13,987 bases of DNA from Candidatus Equibacterium intestinale (GTDB lineage: Bacteria > Bacteroidota > Bacteroidia > Bacteroidales > UBA932), in contig JAGHVP010000177.1 of the NCBI GenBank assembly GCA_018064305.1, positions 1-13,987 on the forward strand. The letters run 5' to 3'. Within the stretch, counting starts at the first letter, position 1. Each line of letters opens with the position of its first letter. Shown here in pieces: positions 7,692 through 13,987 of the stretch. Under the pieces are notes generated by a model. It made no database searches. It worked only from the letters and a program-made list of their open reading frames with translations, and had not been told where the DNA came from. The translations under genes were made by a program, and so were the position numbers.

Positions 7692-10622
7692 ATGAAAACT
7701 CTTTTCAAAATCCTCCTTATGCCGGTTGCGGCACTGCTGCTTCTTGTTGCAGTTTCTCCGGCAGCCTACGCTCAGAAATCATTTGAAGTTACAGCAAAGT
7801 TCGTGGCAGGTGACACGGGCGCTCCCATAGAGTTTGCAACTGTGTCGATAACCCCGAAAGGGTCTGACAAGGTGCTCTCGTACACCACAACCGATTCGGA
7901 AGGCAATGCCAGGATAAAAGGCGTCAAAGCAGGCACGTATACCGTTTCTGCTGAATTGATGGGCTACCGGAAGTTCGAGAAGGAGGTTGAGGTTAACGGT
8001 GCCACAGATCTCGGACAGATAACTATGGAGGTTGAATCGAATTTCCTGGATGCGGCAAAGGTTTCTGCCGTCGGCAATTCGATAATAATGAAGAAAGATA
8101 CCATCGAGTTCAATGCATCTTCATTCAAGACCACCGACAACGACATGCTGGAAGACCTTTTGAAGAAGCTTCCCGGCGTGGAGGTTGACAGTGACGGCAA
8201 GATTACCGCCAACGGTAAGGAGATCAACAAGATATATATCGACGGCAAGGAGTTCTTCCTTGACGACCCCCAGCTTGCCAGCAAGAATATTCCCGCAAAG
8301 ATTGTGGAGAAGGTGAAGGTGCGTGAGAAAAAGAGCGAGCAGGCCGAGTTTACCGGCATCGATGACGGCAACGAGCAGACAGTCATCGACCTGAGCATCA
8401 TGAAAGGTATGATGAACGGTTGGTTCGGCAATCTGATGGGCGGCGGTGGAACCGACCTCCAGACCGGTGGGGAAAAGTTCAGCGACAACAACGACGTCCG
8501 TTTCCAGGGCGCAGGAATGGTTGCAAACATCACCGAGAAGAACCAGCTGGCATTCATCGGCAATGCAAACAATACCAACAACCGCGGTTTCAACGATGTG
8601 GCTGGCAGCATGATGGCCGGCATGCGCGGTCCGGGCGGTGGAATGGGACGCGGCGGCGCCGGGATGAACTTTCGCGGCAATGGTATCAACACCTCATATC
8701 TTGCTGGTGTGAATGCCAATACAAGCTTCGGCGACCCAGAAGACGAGAACACACTTGCCGGCAACTATCTGTTTACAGGCAATGACAAATATGTAGAGGA
8801 GAATTCATCGAAAGTCACACTCCAGCCCGACGGATCGTCTATCATCAGCGATGAAAGCGGCTACAGCAACACTGCCACCTACGGTCACAGGGTGGGGGCG
8901 CGCCTCGACTGGAAGATTTCTGACGGAACATCTATCCTGTTTGTGCCCGACTTCAATATCGGCTATGGTAATTTTGAAGAGCGCAGCGAGTTCGAGACTG
9001 CTGCCGGAGATGCGGAAGGCAACAAGACCAGCATCATGAACGACGGTTTCAAACAGAACTGGGGCGACAACCAGTCGAAGACTGCGCACGGATTCTTCCT
9101 GTTCCGCCAGCGTCTGGGCAAGCCCGGCCGTACGATGTCGGTGAATGCCGATTACAACTTCTCTACCAACGAACTTGACAGATATGACCATTCGCTTACA
9201 AATACCGCAGGCAGCATTCCGACACTTGTAGACCAGAATGTTCTGCAGACAAGCAATACCGGTGCGTATGGCGTGCGCATGTCATATACAGAGCCTCTCG
9301 GCGGCAATTTCTTCGCCGAGGCAAGCTATGGATACAACTATTCCCACACTGATTCTGAAAAGGAAACATTCGACAAGGACATGTTCGGTGCATATACTGT
9401 CAAGAACGAGCGTTATTCGAATGTGATTGAGAATACATTCGTAAACCAGAGGATGGGACTCAGCCTGATGAAGCAGGAAGAGGGATATAATGTGACAGTG
9501 GGCCTCAACTACCAGCCTGCCCGGACAGAAAACATCACCACCATCGACGGAGTGAGCAGATTGATTCCGCAGAATGTCAGGAACTGGGCTCCGCACGCGC
9601 GCGTGGACCTCAACTTCACAGATGACATGATGCTCCGCATCCGCTACCGCGGCAACACTTCGCAGCCTTCCATCAACCAGCTGCAGCCTATCGAAGACAA
9701 CTCGAACCCTTTGAGCATCACCCTCGGTAATCCCAACCTGAAGCCGTACTTCAGCCACAACATGTTCCTGATGTTCTTCAACAACAACCGTGAGAAGTTC
9801 TCGTCATTGAATGCCAATGTAGACATGCGTTATAACACCAGCAGCATAGTGAACGCCATCTGGACTGCCAACAACGGTGTGACATACTCAGTGCCTATCG
9901 ACAGTGACAAGCCCACATTCTCCACAAATGTCAGGGTGATGTACAACTCTCCCATTGCGAAGAGCAACTTCTCGATAATGTCACATACCTTCGGAAACTT
10001 CGCAGATGCGATGAGCTACATAGGTGATCCTTCGATCGACGGAACAGATGCGGCTTCGTATCTCGATACCGGTAATTTCACAGAGAACCGCTACCGCACA
10101 TTCGGCCTTTCCGAGTTCCTGCGCCTGACATACCGCGACGACTATGTCGAGGTTACGGCCGGTGGCAACACACGTTTCTCTAAATCGTGGTATGAGATAC
10201 CCACCCGGGAAATCGGTGCCACCTGGACCAACTCCATCACTTCCAGCATCAACTGGACTGTGGCGGAGGTCTGGAACTTTGTGACTGACGGACGTTATAC
10301 TTTCTACAAGGGATATGCAGAGTCTTACAACGATCCTGTCTTCGTATGGAATGCAGAGATTCAGAAGCAGATCCTCAAGCGCAAGGCCACTTTGTCGCTC
10401 AAGTGCTACGATATCCTGAACCAGTCGCGCAACACCTACCGTACAATTACCGACAACTATATCCAGGATGTCCGCAACAACACCCTCGGCCGCTATATCA
10501 TGCTCAGCTTCACCTACCGCTTCGGTAATTTCGGCGGCGAGAAGATGGGTGGCGGCATGGGCCCGGGCATGGGTCCCGGTATGGGTCGTGGAATGGGCCC
10601 CGGCATGGGACCGAGAAGGTAG
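7692..10622 (+). CDS. Outer-membrane beta-barrel protein (TonB-receptor-like, CarboxypepD_reg and OMP_b-brl family) with Gly-Met repeat tail
   Basis: A 976-residue protein. The signal peptide ends at about A27 (SPAAYA/QKS). Residues 30-115 form a carboxypeptidase-regulatory-like beta-sandwich. A plug-like region spans about 118-235 (DTIEFNASSFKT, LLKKLPGVEVDSDGKI, NKIYIDGKEFF). A long beta-barrel follows and ends near SFTYRFGNFG. The family resembles TonB-dependent receptors without being SusC; the cargo is unknown. A Gly/Met-rich loop lies at about 304-331, and the tail after the last strand (952-976) has five GMG[P/R] units, so the protein does not end on the usual aromatic barrel residue. 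ATG 7692 is preferred over the adjacent in-frame TTG 7689. It converges on rluD with a 22-base gap and no clear hairpin. Confidence 0.88.
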   Translation: MKTLFKILLMPVAALLLLVAVSPAAYAQKSFEVTAKFVAGDTGAPIEFATVSITPKGSDKVLSYTTTDSEGNARIKGVKAGTYTVSAELMGYRKFEKEVEVNGATDLGQITMEVESNFLDAAKVSAVGNSIIMKKDTIEFNASSFKTTDNDMLEDLLKKLPGVEVDSDGKITANGKEINKIYIDGKEFFLDDPQLASKNIPAKIVEKVKVREKKSEQAEFTGIDDGNEQTVIDLSIMKGMMNGWFGNLMGGGGTDLQTGGEKFSDNNDVRFQGAGMVANITEKNQLAFIGNANNTNNRGFNDVAGSMMAGMRGPGGGMGRGGAGMNFRGNGINTSYLAGVNANTSFGDPEDENTLAGNYLFTGNDKYVEENSSKVTLQPDGSSIISDESGYSNTATYGHRVGARLDWKISDGTSILFVPDFNIGYGNFEERSEFETAAGDAEGNKTSIMNDGFKQNWGDNQSKTAHGFFLFRQRLGKPGRTMSVNADYNFSTNELDRYDHSLTNTAGSIPTLVDQNVLQTSNTGAYGVRMSYTEPLGGNFFAEASYGYNYSHTDSEKETFDKDMFGAYTVKNERYSNVIENTFVNQRMGLSLMKQEEGYNVTVGLNYQPARTENITTIDGVSRLIPQNVRNWAPHARVDLNFTDDMMLRIRYRGNTSQPSINQLQPIEDNSNPLSITLGNPNLKPYFSHNMFLMFFNNNREKFSSLNANVDMRYNTSSIVNAIWTANNGVTYSVPIDSDKPTFSTNVRVMYNSPIAKSNFSIMSHTFGNFADAMSYIGDPSIDGTDAASYLDTGNFTENRYRTFGLSEFLRLTYRDDYVEVTAGGNTRFSKSWYEIPTREIGATWTNSITSSINWTVAEVWNFVTDGRYTFYKGYAESYNDPVFVWNAEIQKQILKRKATLSLKCYDILNQSRNTYRTITDNYIQDVRNNTLGRYIMLSFTYRFGNFGGEKMGGGMGPGMGPGMGRGMGPGMGPRR
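10554..10613 (+). repeat. Five-unit 12-base coding repeat (Gly-Met-Gly-Pro/Arg)
   Basis: Five consecutive 12-base units encode GMGP, GMGP, GMGR, GMGP and GMGP. Third codon positions vary freely (GGC, GGT, GGA; CCG, CCC), so the peptide is better conserved than the DNA. That points to selection on the protein tail rather than recent slippage. Confidence 0.9.
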
Positions 10623-10644
10623 CCGGGCTTCTTGAAAATAATGG

Positions 10645-11736
10645 TTATTCGCGGTTAAGCCTTTCGGCATAGCCGCGCCATTTTTCTATCAGCGCCTGCA
10701 TGTCGGCGGGAATCTCCGAATCGAAGAAGATTTCTTTCTTTGTGCGCGGATGGGTGAAACCCAATGTCTTGGCGTGGAGCGCCTGACGTGGCATTATCGC
10801 GAAGCAGTTGTCGATGAACTGCTTGTATTTCGTGTATAGCGGCCCTTTGAGGATTTTGTCTCCACCGTAACGGTCGTCGTTGAACAGGGGGTGCCCCAGG
10901 TAATTCATGTGGACGCGGATCTGATGTGTGCGGCCTGTCTCGAGGATGCATTCCACGACAGTCACATAGCCCAGCCGCTCAAGTACTCTGAAGTGTGTCA
11001 CGGCGTGTTTTCCCTGGTCGCCTTCGGGGAAGACCTTGAAACGCAGGCGGTCGCCCGGGTCGCGTCCGAGATTGCCCTCGATGGTCCCGCTGTCTTCTGC
11101 AATGTTCCCCCAGACCACAGCCACATATTTGCGCTGGATGGTATGGTAGAAGAACTGCTTGCTGAGGTCCATCTGTGCCTCTTCGTTCTTCGCTACCACA
11201 AGCAGCCCGGATGTATCCTTGTCGATGCGGTGCACGAGTATCCCCATGCGGTTGTCTTCGGCGTCGATCTCATCCCTGAAGCCGAGGTGGTATGCAAGTG
11301 CGTTTACAAGTGTGCCTGTATAGTGGCCGCAGCCGGGATGCACCACAAGGCCGGCAGGCTTGTTCACTATCAGAAGGTCGTCGTCTTCATAAACGATGTC
11401 GAGCGGGATGTTCTCGGGACGTATTTCGCAGGCGCGCCTCTGGTACGGCATTACGATGGTGACGATGTCAAGAGGCTTGACCTTGTAGTTGGCTTTCACC
11501 ACTTTGTCATTCACTCGTACATACTGTGCGTCGATTGCCAGCTGTACGCGGTGGCGCGAGGTCTGCGTCATCCTGTCGGTGATGAACTTGTCTACACGCA
11601 GGAGTGCCTGCCCTTTGTCTGCCACAAAGCGGTAGTGCTCGAACATCTGCTCCTCGCCGTCCTGCTCCTGCGCGGAGTCGGAACCGGGCAGCAGATCTTC
11701 ATCGGTGTATTCTTCGTCTGAAAAGAAATCCGCCAT
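10645..11736 (-). CDS. rluD: RluA/RluD-family 23S rRNA pseudouridine synthase
   Basis: A 363-residue protein that would convert uridines in large-subunit rRNA to pseudouridine. Residues 1-32 are an acidic, low-complexity extension. An S4 RNA-binding domain follows (about 44-95, LLRVDKFITDRMTQTSRHRVQ). The RluA catalytic domain has VNKPAGLVVHPG (about 125-135) and the signature HRIDKDTSGLLVVAKN with catalytic D172. GRTHQIRVHMNYLGHPL lies near 285. The assignment to RluD rather than RluC rests on domain order and overall resemblance, so the exact target uridines are inferred. The ATG directly abuts the PASTA-gene stop (TAA then ATG), indicating one operon and probably coupled translation. It ends 22 bases from the barrel gene, tail to tail. 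Confidence 0.9.
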   Translation of the reverse strand: MADFFSDEEYTDEDLLPGSDSAQEQDGEEQMFEHYRFVADKGQALLRVDKFITDRMTQTSRHRVQLAIDAQYVRVNDKVVKANYKVKPLDIVTIVMPYQRRACEIRPENIPLDIVYEDDDLLIVNKPAGLVVHPGCGHYTGTLVNALAYHLGFRDEIDAEDNRMGILVHRIDKDTSGLLVVAKNEEAQMDLSKQFFYHTIQRKYVAVVWGNIAEDSGTIEGNLGRDPGDRLRFKVFPEGDQGKHAVTHFRVLERLGYVTVVECILETGRTHQIRVHMNYLGHPLFNDDRYGGDKILKGPLYTKYKQFIDNCFAIMPRQALHAKTLGFTHPRTKKEIFFDSEIPADMQALIEKWRGYAERLNRE

Positions 11737-12519
11737 TTATTTGAGCTTTTCTTCGTCGAGGGTGAGATAGATGTCAACCTTGCGTCCCATTGCCACTTCG
11801 GAAACACCGTCAGCGCCGGGGCTCTGCTTGTAGACCTGGGCGCGGAGGGTGTCGGAATAGCTCTTGACACTGTCGTCATACACCACCTTGCCTACGTTGA
11901 GCGAACTCTCGTGGATGTTGTTTGCGGCTACTTTGTATGTGAATCCTTTCACGCGGGGAACTTTTGTGGTGGCATCGTCGCCGCTCAGACCCAGCACCAG
12001 GTCGATGCTGCTTTCAACTTCTATCTGCTTGCCGCGGGCAATGTCACGGCCTTTGTATTTCTGGCGCAGGACGTTGTTGGTGGCGATGTCGGTGACATAG
12101 CTGAGGGTGCCGATACGCAGGTTGCATGCTGCCAGCTCTGCTGCAGCCTGACGGAGTGAATAGCCGATAACCGAAGGCATGGGCACCTGACGGGGCACCT
12201 GTGAGTTCATTGTAAGGAAGATGCGGCGGTTTTTCTTGACGCGTGCACCTGCAGGGGGATTCTGGGCGAACACCACGCCGAGGGGGAGGTGTTTGACATA
12301 TACGGAATCCACAACTTCAATGCGGAGGTGCATGTGGTCTGCCATTTTTTCTGCAGCCGCTATTTCAAGTGAGGCGAAATCCGGAACTGTGAGCTCGCGG
12401 TTGTGACGTGTGAACAGGGCCATCAGAATACTGATGACAACTACTGCGGCAAACACGAATAGGATGCCGCCGAAAAGGTTGCGCAGAAGTGCTTTGTCTG
12501 GTTCCGTTGATTTTGCCAT
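11737..12519 (-). CDS. Membrane-anchored PASTA-domain protein
   Basis: A 260-residue protein with a short cytoplasmic head, one transmembrane helix (about residues 14-37, FGGILFVFAAVVVISILMAL) and three extracytoplasmic PASTA repeats (about 43-108, 112-186 and 188-258). Each has the (V/M)PxxxGxxxxxA opening or a variant and closes with a G-K-x-V/I-x-L-like strand. PASTA domains occur in penicillin-binding proteins and Ser/Thr kinases and are linked to cell-wall sensing. Here there is no kinase or transpeptidase domain, a form common in Bacteroidota, where it commonly precedes rluD. A promoter lies 29 bases upstream. Exact role is not established; cell-envelope binding is inference. Confidence 0.9.
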   Translation of the reverse strand: MAKSTEPDKALLRNLFGGILFVFAAVVVISILMALFTRHNRELTVPDFASLEIAAAEKMADHMHLRIEVVDSVYVKHLPLGVVFAQNPPAGARVKKNRRIFLTMNSQVPRQVPMPSVIGYSLRQAAAELAACNLRIGTLSYVTDIATNNVLRQKYKGRDIARGKQIEVESSIDLVLGLSGDDATTKVPRVKGFTYKVAANNIHESSLNVGKVVYDDSVKSYSDTLRAQVYKQSPGADGVSEVAMGRKVDIYLTLDEEKLK

Positions 12520-12548
12520 TGCTTGGTTGACTGGTATGTTTTGCGTAG

Positions 12549-12579
12549 CGAAATTAGCAATAAAACGGTTAACCGCAAA
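12549..12579 (-). promoter_or_regulatory. Bacteroidota-type promoter for the PASTA-rluD operon
   Basis: On the minus strand TTTG (12579-12576) is followed after 19 bases by TAATTTCG (12556-12549), one base off TAnnTTTG. It ends 29 bases before the ATG, the same distance seen for the ATPase-like gene. Confidence 0.6.
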
Positions 12580-12633
12580 AAGACTTGCACGTTATGATTT
12601 CTTTGACAAACGTTCATCTGGCATATTCACTAA

Positions 12634-12734
12634 TACTGCCGCAATATGGTAACGTCTGACATCGTTCTGCAGAGATTTTGCGGCTTGTGCCGCAGTATTG
12701 CGCCGGTGGTCGTGGTTTTGCGGCAATAGTTGCC
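12634..12734. repeat. Cluster of short TGCCGC/GCGGCA palindromes
   Basis: TACTGCCGCAATA (12634-12646), a 6-bp hairpin TGCGGC-TTGT-GCCGCA (12679-12694), and TTGCGGCAATAGTTGCC (12719-12734, stem GGCAA/TTGCC) repeat variants of one core, often next to a TATT or ATTG flank. Confidence 0.55.
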
Positions 12735-12843
12735 ATTCTTGCTCCAGTTTGGATGCCCCGGACATGTTTCTGCAGCATATCTGCCGGTTGTTGCTGCAGT
12801 CATGCTGACCGCTGGTTCATTGATTCTGTTCGGGGGAGCGTTG

Positions 12844-12902
12844 CCCTCAAATCGCCCCGATGTCATACTTTTACCCTCAAACGGGGCGATTATTCCCTCA
12901 AA
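12844..12902. repeat. Triple CCCTCAAA box with 10-bp inverted repeat
   Basis: CCCTCAAA occurs at 12844-12851, 12874-12881 and 12895-12902. AATCGCCCCG (12850-12859) pairs perfectly with CGGGGCGATT (12882-12891) around a 22-base loop. On the minus strand two 21-base direct copies begin GACATC and end TTTGAGGG with three differences, which yields the MTSG(Q/R)FEG peptide echo. Confidence 0.7.
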
Positions 12903-13006
12903 CTGCCCAGATGTCATTATCTGGCAGCAATCATGACTGCATTTCTGCCGCACTTCGCGCTGGCAGCAATTCTGATGGCATTTCTGCCGCACTTGCGCGC
13001 TGGCAG
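12903..13006. repeat. Three tandem CTGC/GCAG-bounded hairpins, period about 39-42 bases
   Basis: Hairpins at 12903-12927, 12945-12966 and 12984-13006 each open with CTGCC and close with GGCAG. They are separated by two 17-base linkers of the form CAAT...CATTT. The second and third are copies whose outer and inner stems are unchanged; the single length difference falls in the loop (minus strand GAA versus GCAA). The first has the same outer ends but a different inner stem (CAGAT/ATCTG). A degenerate fourth linker (CAATGGGCC...CATTT) follows at 13007-13024. Confidence 0.75.
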
Positions 13007-13068
13007 CAATGGGCCGGAGCATTTCCGCTACGCTCCATCCCCCCGCTCGCAGCTTTCGTCTCGCGTGC

Positions 13069-13169
13069 TCCGCGGCCGAAACAGTGCAGGAGGGGGCGCT
13101 TTTCTCACTTCGTTCGAGCGCTAGCTTACCCCCTCCTGCATCTGCTTTCGGTCCAATGCGCGGCGCGGA
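13069..13169. repeat. About 100-base nested long hairpin
   Basis: Stems nest as TCCGC/GCGGA (13069-13073 with 13165-13169), GGCCGAAA/TTTCGGTC (13074-13081 with 13146-13153, one G-T), a perfect 12-bp TGCAGGAGGGGG/CCCCCTCCTGCA (13085-13096 with 13129-13140) and CGCT/AGCG (13097-13100 with 13117-13120). It could be a palindromic mobile repeat, a structured RNA, or a strong block at the end of GH43 transcription. It is not a simple terminator because no T tract follows on either strand. Confidence 0.7.
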
Positions 13170-13258
13170 ACTCATCTGCGGCAGTGGCTCCCATTCAAAC
13201 GCCATGGGTCGCGAGGGTGTTCTCAGCGAGTATCGTTATGCTTGCGGCCCGAGCAGCA

Positions 13259-13270
13259 GGGCTTTAGCCC
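13259..13270. repeat. GGGCTTTAGCCC palindrome, REP-like core
   Basis: GGGC-TTTA-GCCC lies inside a GC-rich stretch that also holds CGGCCCGAGCAGCAG and CGCCGGGG. The minus-strand reading GCGGGCTAAAGCCC resembles cores of repetitive extragenic palindromes known in other bacteria. No transposase is seen nearby. Confidence 0.45.
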
Positions 13271-13377
13271 GCCGGGGATTATGTGCTCCGTGCAAAATGC
13301 CGGCGCATAGGCGGCGCAGCGTTCAAATACGATTTTTGTTCTAACGGTGGGTACCTTATGAACAATTTTCCGGGGAC

Positions 13378-13987
13378 TTACTCCGCTACGGGGACAATTA
13401 TCTTATTTCCGATCTTTATCACAGACTGACCGTTGCGGTGCACAAAACGGTAGGGTGCTATGAAGGTTCTGCGGGGGCCGACTTTCGAATCGCTCCAATG
13501 GGTGTGGTACACGATGTAGCCCTTGCCTTTGGATGTGTTCAGGAACATGTGGTGGCCTGTTCCAACCTCTCCGCCCTTGCGGTGGAGGATGGGATTGCCG
13601 TCAAAGCGTTTCCACGGGCCGAAAGGATTGGCTGCAACTGCGTAGCCCACCGCATAATCCTGGTCGGTGTATCCGTTACAGCTGAAACTCAGGTAATAAA
13701 GGCCGTTGTGCTTGACAATGAACGGTCCTTCGGCCACCCTGCAGTCTTCCTGTACCTGTTCCCATGTGCCGGGAATTGTCTGGATGCAGTGCACCATCTC
13801 ACCCTGGAGCGACTTGAGGTCGTCACTTATGCGTGTACACCAGATCTCGTTGCCGAAACCTCTGTCCCAGCGGACCCAGTAAAGATATTTCGAGCCGTCC
13901 TCATCTGTGAAGACATGCCCGTCGATACCCTTGCGGCCGGGATTATATGCACCGGGGCCGTCCTCCTGGCGGAAGGGTCCCAGAGGT
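13378..13987 (-). CDS. Partial glycoside hydrolase family 43 protein (5' end beyond the window)
   Basis: The minus-strand frame is open from the right edge to TAA at 13380-13378, giving the C-terminal 203 residues. Starting the gene at the ATG at 13797 would cut a conserved blade, since clear family sequence lies upstream (IDGHVFTDEDGSKYLYW). GH43 enzymes are five-bladed beta-propellers that release arabinose or xylose from plant polysaccharides. The Asp in IDGHVF fits the pKa-modulating residue, and the Glu in AEGPFIVKHNGLYYLSFS fits the general acid. The catalytic base lies outside the window. The fragment ends in a propeller-like strand (IGNKIIVPVAE), with no extra carbohydrate-binding module. 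Substrate cannot be settled. Together with the DUF4091 gene it suggests polysaccharide-degradation loci on both sides. Confidence 0.85.
   Translation of the reverse strand, partial: PLGPFRQEDGPGAYNPGRKGIDGHVFTDEDGSKYLYWVRWDRGFGNEIWCTRISDDLKSLQGEMVHCIQTIPGTWEQVQEDCRVAEGPFIVKHNGLYYLSFSCNGYTDQDYAVGYAVAANPFGPWKRFDGNPILHRKGGEVGTGHHMFLNTSKGKGYIVYHTHWSDSKVGPRRTFIAPYRFVHRNGQSVIKIGNKIIVPVAE

Larger units (their letters stand above)
12520..13377. other. 858-base gene-free region of repeats and palindromes
   Basis: This lies between the 3' end of the GH43 gene and the 5' end of the PASTA gene. Apart from the promoter near 12549-12579 I find no gene. Long open frames cross it (for example minus 13205-12630), but their peptides are made of repeats such as MTSGxFEG and RQKCxxxCCQ that follow the DNA repeats, and no protein family is recognisable. 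The contents, left to right, are GCGGCA/TGCCGC palindromes (12634-12734), three CCCTCAAA boxes (12844-12902), three tandem hairpins (12903-13006), a long nested hairpin (13069-13169) and a GGGCTTTAGCCC palindrome (13259-13270). No tRNA or rRNA is seen. Confidence 0.75.

Noticed and set aside
10623..10644. Bidirectional terminator between the barrel gene and rluD
   Set aside because: Only a weak AATAA/TTATT pairing with no GC stem or T tract.
12903..13006. CRISPR array
   Set aside because: Only two or three units, repeats are palindromic and linkers are near-copies rather than unique spacers; no cas genes in the window.
12630..13205. 191-residue minus-strand protein across the repeat region
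   Set aside because: Its sequence merely translates the DNA repeats, has no recognisable domain, and its 5' part runs through the long hairpin; overlapping plus-strand frames are equally open.

Overview
The window looks like a chromosomal segment of a Bacteroidales bacterium (phylum Bacteroidota), most plausibly a gut or rumen commensal. Three promoter-like sites match the Bacteroidota pattern of a TTTG -33 box and a TAnnTTTG -7 box. Start codons lack strong Shine-Dalgarno sequences. The protein families (DUF4091 glycosidase, GH43, OMP_b-brl outer-membrane barrel, fused DsbD, stand-alone PASTA protein beside an RluD-type synthase) are typical of that group. Genus cannot be fixed from the sequence.

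Layout from left to right. (a) 1-1746 is the 3' part of a DUF4091 glycoside-hydrolase-like gene cut by the window edge. (b) 1749-1952, minus strand, is the fossil of a Sir2/CobB sirtuin gene with a nonsense codon and loss of almost all of its middle. It lies 12 bases behind a minus-strand P-loop ATPase-like gene (1965-3020) whose two magnesium-binding positions are both lysine. (c) 3021-3196 holds two divergent, interleaved promoters and an approximately 90-base leader for rplU-rpmA (L21, L27), which end in a strong terminator at 3814-3849. (d) 3884-10622 is a tight plus-strand run of dsbD, serS, ruvC and a large outer-membrane barrel gene, with gaps of 17, -1 and 3 bases. The barrel protein ends in a Gly-Met-Gly-Pro repeat tail. 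(e) 10645-12519, minus strand, is a PASTA-domain membrane protein followed immediately by an RluD-family pseudouridine synthase, behind a recognisable promoter. (f) 12520-13377 has no credible gene. It is a dense patch of small palindromes, tandem hairpins and one roughly 100-base nested hairpin. (g) 13378 to the right edge is the 3' part of a minus-strand GH43 glycosidase.

Most of the window is housekeeping (translation, recombination, thiol redox, rRNA modification) between two carbohydrate-degradation genes. I see no complete undescribed multi-gene system. The best leads for something new are the hairpin cluster in (f), the unusual P-loop protein with its dead sirtuin partner in (b), and the interleaved divergent promoters between that protein and the ribosomal-protein operon.
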